From Pararhodobacter aggregans (lineage in GTDB: Bacteria > Pseudomonadota > Alphaproteobacteria > Rhodobacterales > Rhodobacteraceae): DNA of 64,000 bases. The notes under the pieces are model-generated. The model saw only the letters and a program-made list of their open reading frames with translations. It made no database searches and was not told the DNA's origin. The DNA lies in NCBI RefSeq assembly GCF_003075525.1, contig NZ_QDDR01000009.1, forward strand, positions 124,001 to 188,000. Direction: 5' to 3'. The position numbers were made by a program, and so were the translations under genes. Positions 1 through 6,939 of this stretch are shown in pieces (the first letter of the stretch is position 1; the number at the start of each line of letters is the position of its first letter).

Positions 1-459
1 AAAAAGATCTGGCTGGGCCGCAAATCCGCCTTCGGCGCCATGGGTCAGATCAACGATTACATGTGTCTCGACGGCACCATCCCGGTCAGCGAACTGCCCC
101 GCGTGTTGCGGCGGATCGGCGAGCTGAGCCGGGAATACGGGCTCGACGTGGCGAATGTGTTCCACGCGGGCGACGGCAACATGCATCCGCTGATCCTGTT
201 CGACGCCAACAAGCCCGGCGATCTGCAAACCTGCGAGGCGCTGGGGGCCGAGATCCTGAAGCTCTGCGTCGAGGTCGGCGGCTGCCTGACCGGCGAGCAT
301 GGCGTGGGCATCGAGAAGCGCGACCTGATGGTGGTGCAATTCGCGCCCGAGGATCTGGAGGCGCAGATGCGGGTCAAGGATGTCTTCGACCCCGACTGGC
401 TGCTGAACCCCGCCAAGGTCTTCCCCCTTGGCGCCAGCGAAACGCGCCGGGCCTCGTGA
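1..459 (+). CDS. glcD: Glycolate oxidase subunit GlcD, C-terminal part
   Basis: The 5' end lies outside the window; the visible frame enters at base 1 and gives 152 residues to a TGA stop. The residues match the C-terminal region of FAD-linked oxidases of the GlcD/D-lactate dehydrogenase type: a K-S-A-F-G-A-M stretch, the H-A-G-D-G-N-M-H-P motif, and L-T-G-E-H-G-V-G-I-E-K near the end. GlcD is the FAD catalytic subunit of membrane-associated glycolate oxidase, converting glycolate to glyoxylate together with GlcE and GlcF. glcE and glcF follow on the same strand, which supports the assignment. A 156-bp gap and an unrelated small gene separate it from glcE. Confidence 0.93.
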   Translation, partial: KKIWLGRKSAFGAMGQINDYMCLDGTIPVSELPRVLRRIGELSREYGLDVANVFHAGDGNMHPLILFDANKPGDLQTCEALGAEILKLCVEVGGCLTGEHGVGIEKRDLMVVQFAPEDLEAQMRVKDVFDPDWLLNPAKVFPLGASETRRAS

Positions 460-615
460 GCCCGGGGCCATCCGATAGGTCGCCCTTCCCCCGCCGGGGG
501 TTCACGCAACCCGATAACCTGGTCCCGATTTTGTCTGTCACCCGCCAAAGCCAGCACCCTGTGTTCATGCCTCCCGGAAGCCCCCGGGCGGCGTTTTGCA
601 ACACAGGATATCGCC

Positions 616-1068
616 ATGCTTTCGCTCAAATCCCTTCTGACTGCCTCGCTCGCCGCGCTGATGCTGCCCATGGCCGCCTCGGCGCATGCCCCCGACCCGG
701 CCATCGCCCGGGTCATGCCGATGATCTCGGCCTTGATGGAGGCTCCCTCCGCCCGGCTCTACCGCAGCGAGTACATGCGGATTCCGACGCTCAGGCCGAC
801 CTACCAGCTCGGCCCGGTGATCCCGCATCTGCGGCTGCGGCTCCATTGCGTCGTTTCGGGCACGCCGGTGGAATTCCCCGACGACCTGCATATCTGGGCG
901 GATTTCCCGGTCGCGGCCGGAACCGTGGCCCATTGGAACGTGACCGGCACCGCGATGCAGGGCTCGGTGGTGCTGCCCGCGCTGGCGGCGGGCGAGCCTT
1001 ACTTCGTCTCGCATGCCCTGCCCGGCGGCTGGCCCGCGGGCGCGGCCTGCTCCGCCTTCGGCAACTGA
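616..1068 (+). CDS. Unknown exported protein, 150 aa
   Basis: The protein begins with a clear signal peptide: a basic start, a Leu/Ala-rich core and an A-S-A-H-A cleavage region near residue 25. The mature part is about 125 residues with two cysteines, one in the middle (L-H-C-V-V) and one near the C-terminus (A-A-C-S-A), which could form a disulfide in the periplasm. An AGGA motif lies about 7 bases upstream of the ATG. I do not recognise a family. It sits between glcD and glcE on the same strand, so it is probably co-transcribed with glycolate oxidase, but no role in that pathway can be read from the sequence. Confidence 0.8.
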   Translation: MLSLKSLLTASLAALMLPMAASAHAPDPAIARVMPMISALMEAPSARLYRSEYMRIPTLRPTYQLGPVIPHLRLRLHCVVSGTPVEFPDDLHIWADFPVAAGTVAHWNVTGTAMQGSVVLPALAAGEPYFVSHALPGGWPAGAACSAFGN

Positions 1069-1156
1069 CCCGTCCCGCGCCCTGCGCGGGATCCCCTACG
1101 GCAGGCCCCGCGCCCGCCGGAGGGTTCCGCCTGTCCCGCTCCCCGGAGGTGACACC

Positions 1157-2290
1157 ATGAACCCCGACACGATCGCCGTGCTGCGCCCCGAAACCGAGGC
1201 CGAGCTGGCCGAGGCGATCCGTCTCGCCTCGGCCCCCTTGGCGATCCGCGGCGGCGGCACCCGCCCGGTGGGCCGCCCGCAAACCGGCGCGCTGCTGGAG
1301 ACCGGCGCGCTTTCCGGCATCACGCTCTATGAACCCGGCGCCCTGACGCTGGTGGCAAAGGCCGGCACGCCACTGGCCGAGGTCGAGGCCGCGCTCGCCG
1401 CCGAAGGCCAGCGCCTGCCCTTCGAGCCGATGGATCACCGGGGCCTCTTGCGCACCACGGGCGAGCCGACGCTGGGCGGCATGGTCGCCGCCAATGCCTC
1501 GGGCCCCCGGCGGGTGCAGGCGGGGGCCTGCCGCGACAGCCTGATCGGCGTGCGCTTCGTCGACGGCACCGGGACCGTGGTCAAGAACGGCGGCCGGGTG
1601 ATGAAGAACGTGACCGGCTATGATCTGGTCAAGCTGATGGCGGGCAGCTGGGGCACGCTGGGCGTCCTGACCGAAGTCGCCTTCAAGCTGCTGCCCGCGC
1701 CGGAAAGCGCCGCCACGATCCTCTGGCAGGGGCTCGATTCCGCCTCGGCGCTGCGGCTGATGGCCGAGGCGCTGAAAACCCCGTGGGAGGTGAACGCCGC
1801 CGCCCATCTGCCCGACCAGCGCACCCTGCTGCGGGTCGAGGGCTTCGCCCGTTCCGTCGCCTACCGCGCCGACGAACTGGCCAAGGCGCTGGCCCCCTTC
1901 GGCCGCTCGGTAACGCTGGGCGCCGCCGAAACCGCCAGCCTCTGGGCGCAGGTCCGCGACGTGGCGCCGTTCCACGATCAGGACGGCGATGTCTGGCGCA
2001 TCGCCGTCAAACCCTCGGAATCCGCGGCGCTGGTGGCGAAGGCCGGGGGCGAGGCGCTTTACGACTGGGGCGGCGGCCTGATCTGGCTGCGGCTGGGCGA
2101 GGGCGTCGACCTGCGCGCGCGTCTCGGCGACTTCCCCGGCCACGCCACGCTGATCCGCGCCAGCGCCGAGACGCGGCGCCATATCGCCCCCTTCCCGCCC
2201 GAGCCCCCCGCCATCGCCGCCCTGACCCGCGGCCTGCGCGCAAGGTTCGATCCGCGCGGGGTGCTGAACCCCGGACTGATGGACGCCTGA
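1157..2290 (+). CDS. glcE: Glycolate oxidase FAD-binding subunit GlcE
   Basis: This is a 377-residue FAD-binding subunit of glycolate oxidase. The N-terminal half has the PCMH-type FAD fold: R-G-G-G-T-R-P near residue 35, then G-M-V-A-A-N-A-S-G-P-R-R and a V-K-N-G-G-R-V-M-K-N-V-T-G-Y-D segment typical of GlcE. The C-terminal part ends F-D-P-R-G-V-L-N-P-G, as in the family. The frame is open 144 bases further upstream, but the ATG at 1157 has GGAGG at 1145-1149 and gives the usual N-terminus. It works with GlcD and the iron-sulfur subunit GlcF. The next gene starts 1 base after the stop, suggesting translational coupling. Confidence 0.93.
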   Translation: MNPDTIAVLRPETEAELAEAIRLASAPLAIRGGGTRPVGRPQTGALLETGALSGITLYEPGALTLVAKAGTPLAEVEAALAAEGQRLPFEPMDHRGLLRTTGEPTLGGMVAANASGPRRVQAGACRDSLIGVRFVDGTGTVVKNGGRVMKNVTGYDLVKLMAGSWGTLGVLTEVAFKLLPAPESAATILWQGLDSASALRLMAEALKTPWEVNAAAHLPDQRTLLRVEGFARSVAYRADELAKALAPFGRSVTLGAAETASLWAQVRDVAPFHDQDGDVWRIAVKPSESAALVAKAGGEALYDWGGGLIWLRLGEGVDLRARLGDFPGHATLIRASAETRRHIAPFPPEPPAIAALTRGLRARFDPRGVLNPGLMDA

Positions 2291-2291
2291 C

Positions 2292-2657
2292 ATGTCCTTT
2301 GTCGAAGCCCTGATCCCCTTTGCCCTGATCCTGCTGCCCGGTTTCGCGGTGATCTCCCTCGCCCGCCCGCTCTGGGTGCCGGTGGCGGGCGTGATCCTGG
2401 GTGCGGGGCTGATGACCGCGCTGGCGCTCGGCACCATGGGGCAGCCCTGCAACAGCGACCCCGCCGGTTGCGGCATGGCACGCGGGTTCGAGGCGCTGAT
2501 CCTCATGCTGGGGGTCTTCGTCCTGCTTTCGGCCGCGCTCGCGGCCATCGCCTGGCGCCTTGCCGCCGGACGCGAGGCCGGGATCGGCCCGCGCCTCTTG
2601 GCGATGATCCTCACGCCGCTGGCGCTGGCCGCGCTGGCCGCCGTCATCTTCCTCTAG
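2292..2657 (+). CDS. Small membrane protein between glcE and glcF, 121 aa
   Basis: This 121-residue protein is mostly hydrophobic, with about four membrane segments (near residues 5-22, 30-50, 65-90 and 98-121). A short loop contains two cysteines (G-Q-P-C-N and A-G-C-G-M). The ATG follows the glcE stop after one base, and glcF starts 10 bases after its stop, so it is almost certainly part of the glcDEF transcript. I do not recognise the family. A role in anchoring or electron transfer for glycolate oxidase is possible from position only. Confidence 0.75.
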   Translation: MSFVEALIPFALILLPGFAVISLARPLWVPVAGVILGAGLMTALALGTMGQPCNSDPAGCGMARGFEALILMLGVFVLLSAALAAIAWRLAAGREAGIGPRLLAMILTPLALAALAAVIFL

Positions 2658-2667
2658 GGGCCCCGCC

Positions 2668-3987
2668 ATGCAGACCAGTTTCACGCCCGAGCAGTTGAAA
2701 GCCCCCGCGATCCAGCGCGCCAACGAGGTGCTCAGGACCTGCGTCCATTGCGGCTTCTGCACCGCCACCTGCCCGACCTATCAGGTGCTGGGCGACGAGT
2801 TGGACAGCCCGCGCGGCCGGATCTACCTCATCAAGGACATGCTGGAGCAGGGCCGCCCGGCGGATGAGAAGACCGTCAAGCATATCGACCGCTGCCTGTC
2901 CTGCCTGTCGTGCATGACCACCTGCCCCTCGGGCGTGCATTACATGCATCTGGTCGACATCGCCCGCGACCATATCGAGAAGACCTACAAGCGCCCGCCG
3001 ATGGACCGTTTCCTGCGCTGGATGCTGGCCCGGGTGATCCCCTATCCGACCCGCTTCCGGCTGGCCCTGCTGGGGGCCAAGATCGGCCGACCCTTCGCCT
3101 TCCTGATGCCCGACGCGCGGCTGAAGGCGATGCTGGCCATGGCCCCGAAGCGTATCCCCCCGGTCAGCCGCAACGACGCGCCGCAGGTCTTCCCGGCCCG
3201 GGGAGAACGCCGGATGCGGGTCGCCCTGATGACCGGCTGCGCGCAGAAGGCGCTGAACACCGACATCAACGACGCGACGATCCGCGTGCTGACCCGGCTC
3301 GGCTGCGAGGTGGTGGTGGCCCGGGGCGCGGGCTGCTGCGGCGCGCTGACCCATCACATGGGCCAGACCGATCTGAGCCACGCCTCGGCCGCGCGGAACA
3401 TCAAGGCCTGGATGGCCGAGCTGCGGGGCGAGGGGCTCGACGCCGTGGTCATCAACACCTCGGGCTGCGGCACGACGGTGAAGGATTACGGCCATATGTT
3501 CCGCACCGACCCGCTGGCGCAGGATGCCGCGCAAATCGCCGCGCTGGCCAAGGACGTGTCCGAGGTCCTGACGCGGCTGAAACCCGAGGGCGCGGCCCCC
3601 GAACCCCTGCGCGTCGCCTATCACGCCGCCTGCTCGCTGCAACACGGCCAGCAGATCAAGGACGCGCCGAAGGCGCTGCTGAAACGGCTGGGCTTCACGG
3701 TTGTGGAACCCGCCGATCCCCATCTCTGCTGCGGCTCGGCCGGGACCTACAACCTGCTGCAACCCGAGATTTCCGGCGAGTTGAAGCGCCGCAAGGTGGC
3801 GACGCTGGAAGCGAAGAAACCCGATGTGATCGCCGCCGGCAACATCGGCTGCATGATGCAGATCGGCTCGGGCACCGGGGTGCCGGTGGTGCATACGGTC
3901 GAACTGGTCGACTGGGCGACCGGCGGCCCGAGGCCGCAGGGGCTGGAAGCGGTGCGTGCAAGCACGCACCCTACCCCCCTCCCGTAG
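2668..3987 (+). CDS. glcF: Glycolate oxidase iron-sulfur subunit GlcF
   Basis: The 439-residue protein carries two 4Fe-4S clusters: C25-x2-C28-x2-C31-x3-C35-P and C76-x2-C79-x2-C82-x3-C86-P. Two cysteine-rich CCG-type domains follow, with C-C-G motifs near residues 223 and 355. It passes electrons from the GlcD/GlcE flavins to the membrane quinone pool. The 3' end is unusual: a REP-like palindrome begins at 3951, inside the gene, so the last 11 residues (VRASTHPTPLP) are repeat sequence, and the stop codon TAG (3985-3987) is part of the GTAG head of a second palindrome. The natural C-terminus therefore probably ended near residue 428. Confidence 0.94.
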   Translation: MQTSFTPEQLKAPAIQRANEVLRTCVHCGFCTATCPTYQVLGDELDSPRGRIYLIKDMLEQGRPADEKTVKHIDRCLSCLSCMTTCPSGVHYMHLVDIARDHIEKTYKRPPMDRFLRWMLARVIPYPTRFRLALLGAKIGRPFAFLMPDARLKAMLAMAPKRIPPVSRNDAPQVFPARGERRMRVALMTGCAQKALNTDINDATIRVLTRLGCEVVVARGAGCCGALTHHMGQTDLSHASAARNIKAWMAELRGEGLDAVVINTSGCGTTVKDYGHMFRTDPLAQDAAQIAALAKDVSEVLTRLKPEGAAPEPLRVAYHAACSLQHGQQIKDAPKALLKRLGFTVVEPADPHLCCGSAGTYNLLQPEISGELKRRKVATLEAKKPDVIAAGNIGCMMQIGSGTGVPVVHTVELVDWATGGPRPQGLEAVRASTHPTPLP

Positions 3988-4007
3988 GCTGCGTGCGCGC
4001 ACGCACC
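3951..4007. repeat. REP-like pair in inverted orientation at the end of glcF
   Basis: There are two palindromes: GGTGCGTG-CAAG-CACGCACC followed by CTAC (3951-3974), and GTAG followed by a GCTGCGTG/CACGCACC stem (3984-4007). They point in opposite directions with 9 bases between them, like a BIME. The GTAG tetranucleotide at the foot of the stem is the hallmark of REP elements handled by TnpA-REP (RAYT) enzymes. The left copy lies wholly inside the glcF reading frame. Confidence 0.85.
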
Positions 4008-4023
4008 GCCCCCCTTCCTCGCC

Positions 4024-4047
4024 CCTTCATTCTGCCCCAAATACGCC
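4024..4047. repeat. Fragment of the composite dispersed element
   Basis: This 24-base stretch matches, with three mismatches, the reverse complement of the tail of the element just upstream of glf (around 21609-21632). It lies in the 217-bp gap between glcF and the protease gene, downstream of the REP pair. No other feature was seen in that gap. Confidence 0.5.
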
Positions 4048-4204
4048 CTTCCCCGCCACGGGCACCCAGGCCTCCCGCGGCGGGGCGCAGGCGGGGTGGG
4101 TGGGCGGGAGCCTGCGCCCCGCCGCGCCGCGCGCCGCTGTCCTCCGCCCCAATTACGCCACCTTCGCGGTACACCGTCCCTCCGCCTCGCCCATCGCCGA
4201 ATCC

Positions 4205-4993
4205 ATGCGCCACCTTGCCCTGATCCTCGCCCTGCTGCCCTTGCCTGCGCCTGCCCAGCAGGACAGCCGCCTGCATGCGCTGCAAACCGGCGACGCCTCG
4301 CGCGGATGGGAGGCGGTCGGCCGCCTCGACATGCAGGGCGTGGGCTTTTGCACCGCCACGCTCATCGCCCCCGACCGGGTGCTGACCGCCGCCCATTGCC
4401 TCTTTGACCGCACCACCGGCGCCCGCCTGCCCGAGAACCGCCTCGAATTCCTCGCGGGCTTCCGCACCGGCAGGGCCGAGGCGATCCGCGGCGTCACCCG
4501 CGCCGCCATCTGGCCCGCCTTCGACTTCGCTGCCGGGGCCGACCTGAGCAACGTCTCCGAGGATATCGCCGTTCTCGAACTCGACCGCCCGGTCCGCACC
4601 ACTGCCATCCAGCCCTTCCGGGTCGGCGAGCTTCCCGCCGGCAGCGGCGCGGCGGTCGCCGTGGTCAGCTACGGCCGCGGCCGGGCCGAGGCCCCCTCGA
4701 TCCAGGAGACCTGCCACGTCCTCGACCAGCGCCGCGACGGGGTCTCGGTCTTCTCCTGCCAGATCGACTTCGGCTCCTCGGGCTCGCCGGTCTTCGCGGT
4801 CGAGGGGGGCGAGGTGCGGATCGTCTCGCTGATCTCGGCCCGGGCCGAAAACGGCGAAAGGCCGCTCTCGCTGGGGATGCGGCTGGCGGGCCGGGTGCAG
4901 GCGCTGGAGGCCGCGCTCGACCAGGGCGTTTCGGGGCTGAATGCCCCGGGTCCGCAGGGCGCCCGCAGCAGCGCGCGCTTCGTCCGGCCCTGA
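4205..4993 (+). CDS. Secreted trypsin-like serine protease
   Basis: This 262-residue protein is of the chymotrypsin fold (S1/V8-like). A short signal peptide (residues 1-18, ending A-P-A-Q-Q) sends it to the periplasm or outside. The catalytic triad can be seen as H64 in T-A-A-H-C, D120 in E-D-I-A-V-L, and S192 in G-S-S-G-S-P. The S-S-G-S-P form is more like the V8/glutamyl-endopeptidase branch than the usual G-D-S-G-G-P. The frame stays open far upstream through repeat sequence, but M-R-H-L-A-L-I at 4205 is the only start that places a signal peptide at the N-terminus. Its substrate cannot be told from sequence. Confidence 0.85.
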   Translation: MRHLALILALLPLPAPAQQDSRLHALQTGDASRGWEAVGRLDMQGVGFCTATLIAPDRVLTAAHCLFDRTTGARLPENRLEFLAGFRTGRAEAIRGVTRAAIWPAFDFAAGADLSNVSEDIAVLELDRPVRTTAIQPFRVGELPAGSGAAVAVVSYGRGRAEAPSIQETCHVLDQRRDGVSVFSCQIDFGSSGSPVFAVEGGEVRIVSLISARAENGERPLSLGMRLAGRVQALEAALDQGVSGLNAPGPQGARSSARFVRP

Positions 4994-5004
4994 CCCGGCG
5001 CCCT

Positions 5005-5033
5005 CTTGAAACCCGCAACAGCGCTTCCCACAT
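5005..5033 (+). promoter_or_regulatory. Sigma-32 (RpoH) heat-shock promoter for hsp20
   Basis: CTTGAAA (5005-5011) and CCCACAT (5027-5033) are separated by 15 bases. This is close to the sigma-32 consensus CTTGAAA / CCCCATNT. Transcription would start near 5040, giving a leader of about 90 bases to the hsp20 start at 5131. Confidence 0.75.
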
Positions 5034-5040
5034 CGGGATG

Positions 5041-5130
5041 ACCGGGCGCCCATGATGGGGTCCGGGACATCGCCCGGCCGGGCCGTCCGGCGGGCAACAC
5101 ATTGACATCGCTTATCAAAGGATGACACCG
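5041..5130 (+). promoter_or_regulatory. ROSE-like RNA thermometer in the hsp20 leader
   Basis: The 3' end of the leader can fold so that TCGCT (5108-5112) pairs with AGGA (5119-5122) across the six-base loop TATCAA, with G5110 bulged. The stem extends through A5107-T5123, C5106-G5124, then after one mismatch G5104-C5126 and T5103-A5127, hiding the whole ribosome binding site. ROSE elements of alphaproteobacterial small heat-shock genes are defined by a U(U/C)GCU motif opposite the Shine-Dalgarno with a critical bulged G, exactly as here. The upstream leader is GC-rich and can form further hairpins. Confidence 0.72.
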
Positions 5131-5592
5131 ATGCGTGCTTTCGACCCGACCCCCCTGTTCCGCGCCTCCGTGGGTTTCGACCGGATGGCGGATCTCATGG
5201 ATCGCGTCCTGGCGGCTGAACCCGTGCAGCCGACCTACCCGCCCTACAACATCGAGAAGACCGACGAGAACGCCTTCCGCATCTCGGTCGCGGTCGCCGG
5301 TTTTGCCGCCGATGAACTCTCGGTGGAGCTGAAAGAGAACGGGCTCACCATTTCCGGCCGCAAGGCCGAGGACAGCGCCGAGCGCACCTATCTGCACCGC
5401 GGCATCGCCACCCGCGCCTTCGAGCGCCGCTTCCATCTGGCCGATCACGTCCGCGTCTCGGGCGCGACCCATGCCGATGGCATGCTGCATATCGACCTGG
5501 TGCGCGAGATCCCCGAGGCGCTGAAACCGCGCCGGATCGAGATCGCCAGCACCACGTCCAGCGCGCAACTGGTTGACGCCTCGGCGGCCTGA
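5131..5592 (+). CDS. Small heat-shock protein Hsp20 (IbpA-like)
   Basis: The 153-residue alpha-crystallin-type chaperone starts M-R-A-F-D-P-T-P-L-F-R, the usual IbpA-class N-terminus, followed by S-V-G-F-D-R-M. The alpha-crystallin domain runs from about residue 30 to 140 and includes A-F-E-R-R-F-H-L-A-D-H-V and G-M-L-H-I-D-L-V. It holds unfolding proteins in a soluble state during heat stress. An ATG at 5122 is in frame, but the AAAGGA at 5117-5122 is at the right distance only for the ATG at 5131, and the protein starts naturally there. Regulation is by a sigma-32 promoter and an RNA thermometer immediately upstream. Confidence 0.93.
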   Translation: MRAFDPTPLFRASVGFDRMADLMDRVLAAEPVQPTYPPYNIEKTDENAFRISVAVAGFAADELSVELKENGLTISGRKAEDSAERTYLHRGIATRAFERRFHLADHVRVSGATHADGMLHIDLVREIPEALKPRRIEIASTTSSAQLVDASAA

Positions 5593-5617
5593 GGTCTCCC
5601 CGCCGATGCGTGAAGGA

Positions 5618-5647
5618 GGGCGTGCCCGGCAACGGGCGCGCCCTTTT
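5618..5647 (+). terminator. Rho-independent terminator after hsp20
   Basis: An 11-bp stem (GGGCGTGCCCG / CGGGCGCGCCC, one T-G pair) with a GCAA loop is followed by TTTT. It lies 26 bases after the hsp20 stop. Confidence 0.85.
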
Positions 5648-5698
5648 CCATAGCCCGCTGCCGGGTTAGCCTGCCGCCCTGAGCAGGAGGAGCCCGGC

Positions 5699-6586
5699 AT
5701 GCTGACTTTCGAAACCTGGGACGTTTTCACCGAGACGCGGTTCCGCGGCAATCCGCTGGCCATCGTCCATGGGGCCGAGGGCCTGAGCGAGGCGCAGATG
5801 CTGACGCTCGCCCGCGAATTCAACCTGTCCGAAACGATCTTCGTCTTGCCGCCCCGCGACAAGGCCCATACCGCCCGGGTCCGCATCTTCTTTCCCACCG
5901 CCGAAATCCCCTTCGCCGGGCATCCGACCATCGGCTGCGCGATCTGCCTCTCGGGGCTGGCGGGCGAGGGCCCTGACTCCGTGCAGCCGCTGGTGCTGGA
6001 AGAGGAGGCGGGCCTCGTCCCCGTCACCGTGACCCGGCAGGCGGGCCGCGTGCGGGCCGAGTTCACCGCGCCGGTCACGCCCTTCGCCAAACCCGGCCAG
6101 GCCGATCCCGACCTCTGCGCCCAGGCGCTGGGGGTGGCGGCGGTCGGCGCACCGGGCCATCCCGGGCCAGGGCTCTGGCAGGGGGGTCCCGGGTTCCTGT
6201 ATGTGCCGCTGCCGGATCTCGGGGCGCTCGCCGCCGCGGGCCCCCGCGAACCGGCCTGGTCGCGGCTGATGGCCGGGGCCGGGGTCGATTCCGCCTGGTG
6301 CTACGTGCCCGTCGAGGGCGGCTACCGGGCGCGGATGTTCTCGCCCACGGCGGGCATCCCCGAGGATCCGGCGACGGGCTCCGCCAGCGCCATCTTCGCC
6401 GCCGAACTCTTCGCGCGGGGTCTGGTGGGCGAGGGCGAGACGCCGGTCGCGATCACCCAGGGGGTGGAGATGGGGCGTCCGTCGGAGATCGCGCTCACGG
6501 TGGTGGTGAAGGACGGCGCGCTGGCCTCGGTCCGGGTGGCGGGATCGGCGGTGCCGGTGTCGAAGGGTCAGATCGCGGTGCCGTGA
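5699..6586 (+). CDS. PhzF-family isomerase/epimerase
   Basis: The 295-residue protein has the diaminopimelate-epimerase-like double fold of the PhzF family. The catalytic glutamate E45 lies in N-L-S-E-T-I-F, exactly at the position known in PhzF. R-G-N-P-L-A-I-V near residue 16, P-F-A-G-H-P-T-I-G near residue 75 and E-D-P-A-T-G-S-A-S near residue 221 are the family signatures. A GGAGGAG motif stands just before the ATG. The substrate is unknown: most family members outside phenazine clusters have no assigned reaction, and no phenazine genes are nearby. The gene appears to be monocistronic, and the REP cluster begins 7 bases after its stop. Confidence 0.88.
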   Translation: MLTFETWDVFTETRFRGNPLAIVHGAEGLSEAQMLTLAREFNLSETIFVLPPRDKAHTARVRIFFPTAEIPFAGHPTIGCAICLSGLAGEGPDSVQPLVLEEEAGLVPVTVTRQAGRVRAEFTAPVTPFAKPGQADPDLCAQALGVAAVGAPGHPGPGLWQGGPGFLYVPLPDLGALAAAGPREPAWSRLMAGAGVDSAWCYVPVEGGYRARMFSPTAGIPEDPATGSASAIFAAELFARGLVGEGETPVAITQGVEMGRPSEIALTVVVKDGALASVRVAGSAVPVSKGQIAVP

Positions 6587-6593
6587 GGGGAGC

Positions 6594-6617
6594 GGTGCGT
6601 GCGGGCACGCACCCTAC
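6594..6617. repeat. REP-like palindrome (reverse orientation)
   Basis: GGTGCGTG / CACGCACC arms around a short loop (GCGGG region) are followed by CTAC, the complement of GTAG. It is the first of five copies in the 353-bp gap between the PhzF gene and the 690-residue gene. Confidence 0.85.
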
Positions 6618-6653
6618 GAGTGGGAGAGGTGCTTTCTTCGCCGCCGCTGGTGC

Positions 6654-6677
6654 GGTGGGATGAAATCCCACCCTGCA
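6654..6677. repeat. Variant REP-like palindrome
   Basis: GGTGGGAT-GAA-ATCCCACC is followed by CTGC. The arms differ from the main type (GGTGGGAT instead of GGTGCGTG), and the foot is CTGC rather than CTAC, so this is probably a decayed copy. Confidence 0.65.
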
Positions 6678-6685
6678 AGGGCCCC

Positions 6686-6709
6686 GTAGGGTGCGTGCTT
6701 GCACGCACC
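6686..6709. repeat. REP-like palindrome (forward)
   Basis: GTAG followed by GGTGCGTG-CTTG-CACGCACC. This is a typical forward copy of the window-wide family. Confidence 0.87.
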
Positions 6710-6753
6710 GTCCACACAGCCGCAGGGCGAACACGTCCTATCGGCGGCGCACC

Positions 6754-6776
6754 GTAGGGTGGGATTTCACCCCACC
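6754..6776. repeat. Variant REP-like palindrome (forward)
   Basis: GTAG is followed by GGTGGGAT-TTCACCCCACC. This is the GGTGGG variant, with an intact GTAG head. Confidence 0.7.
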
Positions 6777-6803
6777 CCACCGCCGACCGGGACGCAGAGC
6801 ATC

Positions 6804-6853
6804 ACCGCCGCCCTTCACGCAGCCACCCGACCAGCACGAACCCGAGGCCCAGC
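6804..6853. repeat. 50-bp direct repeat, copy 1 (orphan gene tail)
   Basis: These 50 bases are identical to 6942-6991, the last codons of the 690-residue minus-strand gene. This copy lies outside the gene, 138 bp from the original, with a REP palindrome between the two. It is a detached duplicate of the gene's 3' end. Confidence 0.9.
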
Positions 6854-6890
6854 GCGATGCAATCCCACCCGACGGGCGCTGGTTCCGGCC

Positions 6891-6914
6891 GTAGGGTGCG
6901 TGCTCGCACGCACC
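6891..6914. repeat. REP-like palindrome (forward)
   Basis: GTAG followed by GGTGCGTG-CTCG-CACGCACC. It lies between the two copies of the 50-bp direct repeat and about 25 bases beyond the stop codon of the 690-residue gene. Confidence 0.87.
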
Positions 6915-6939
6915 GTCACCGGCGACGTCCCCGCCGCCC

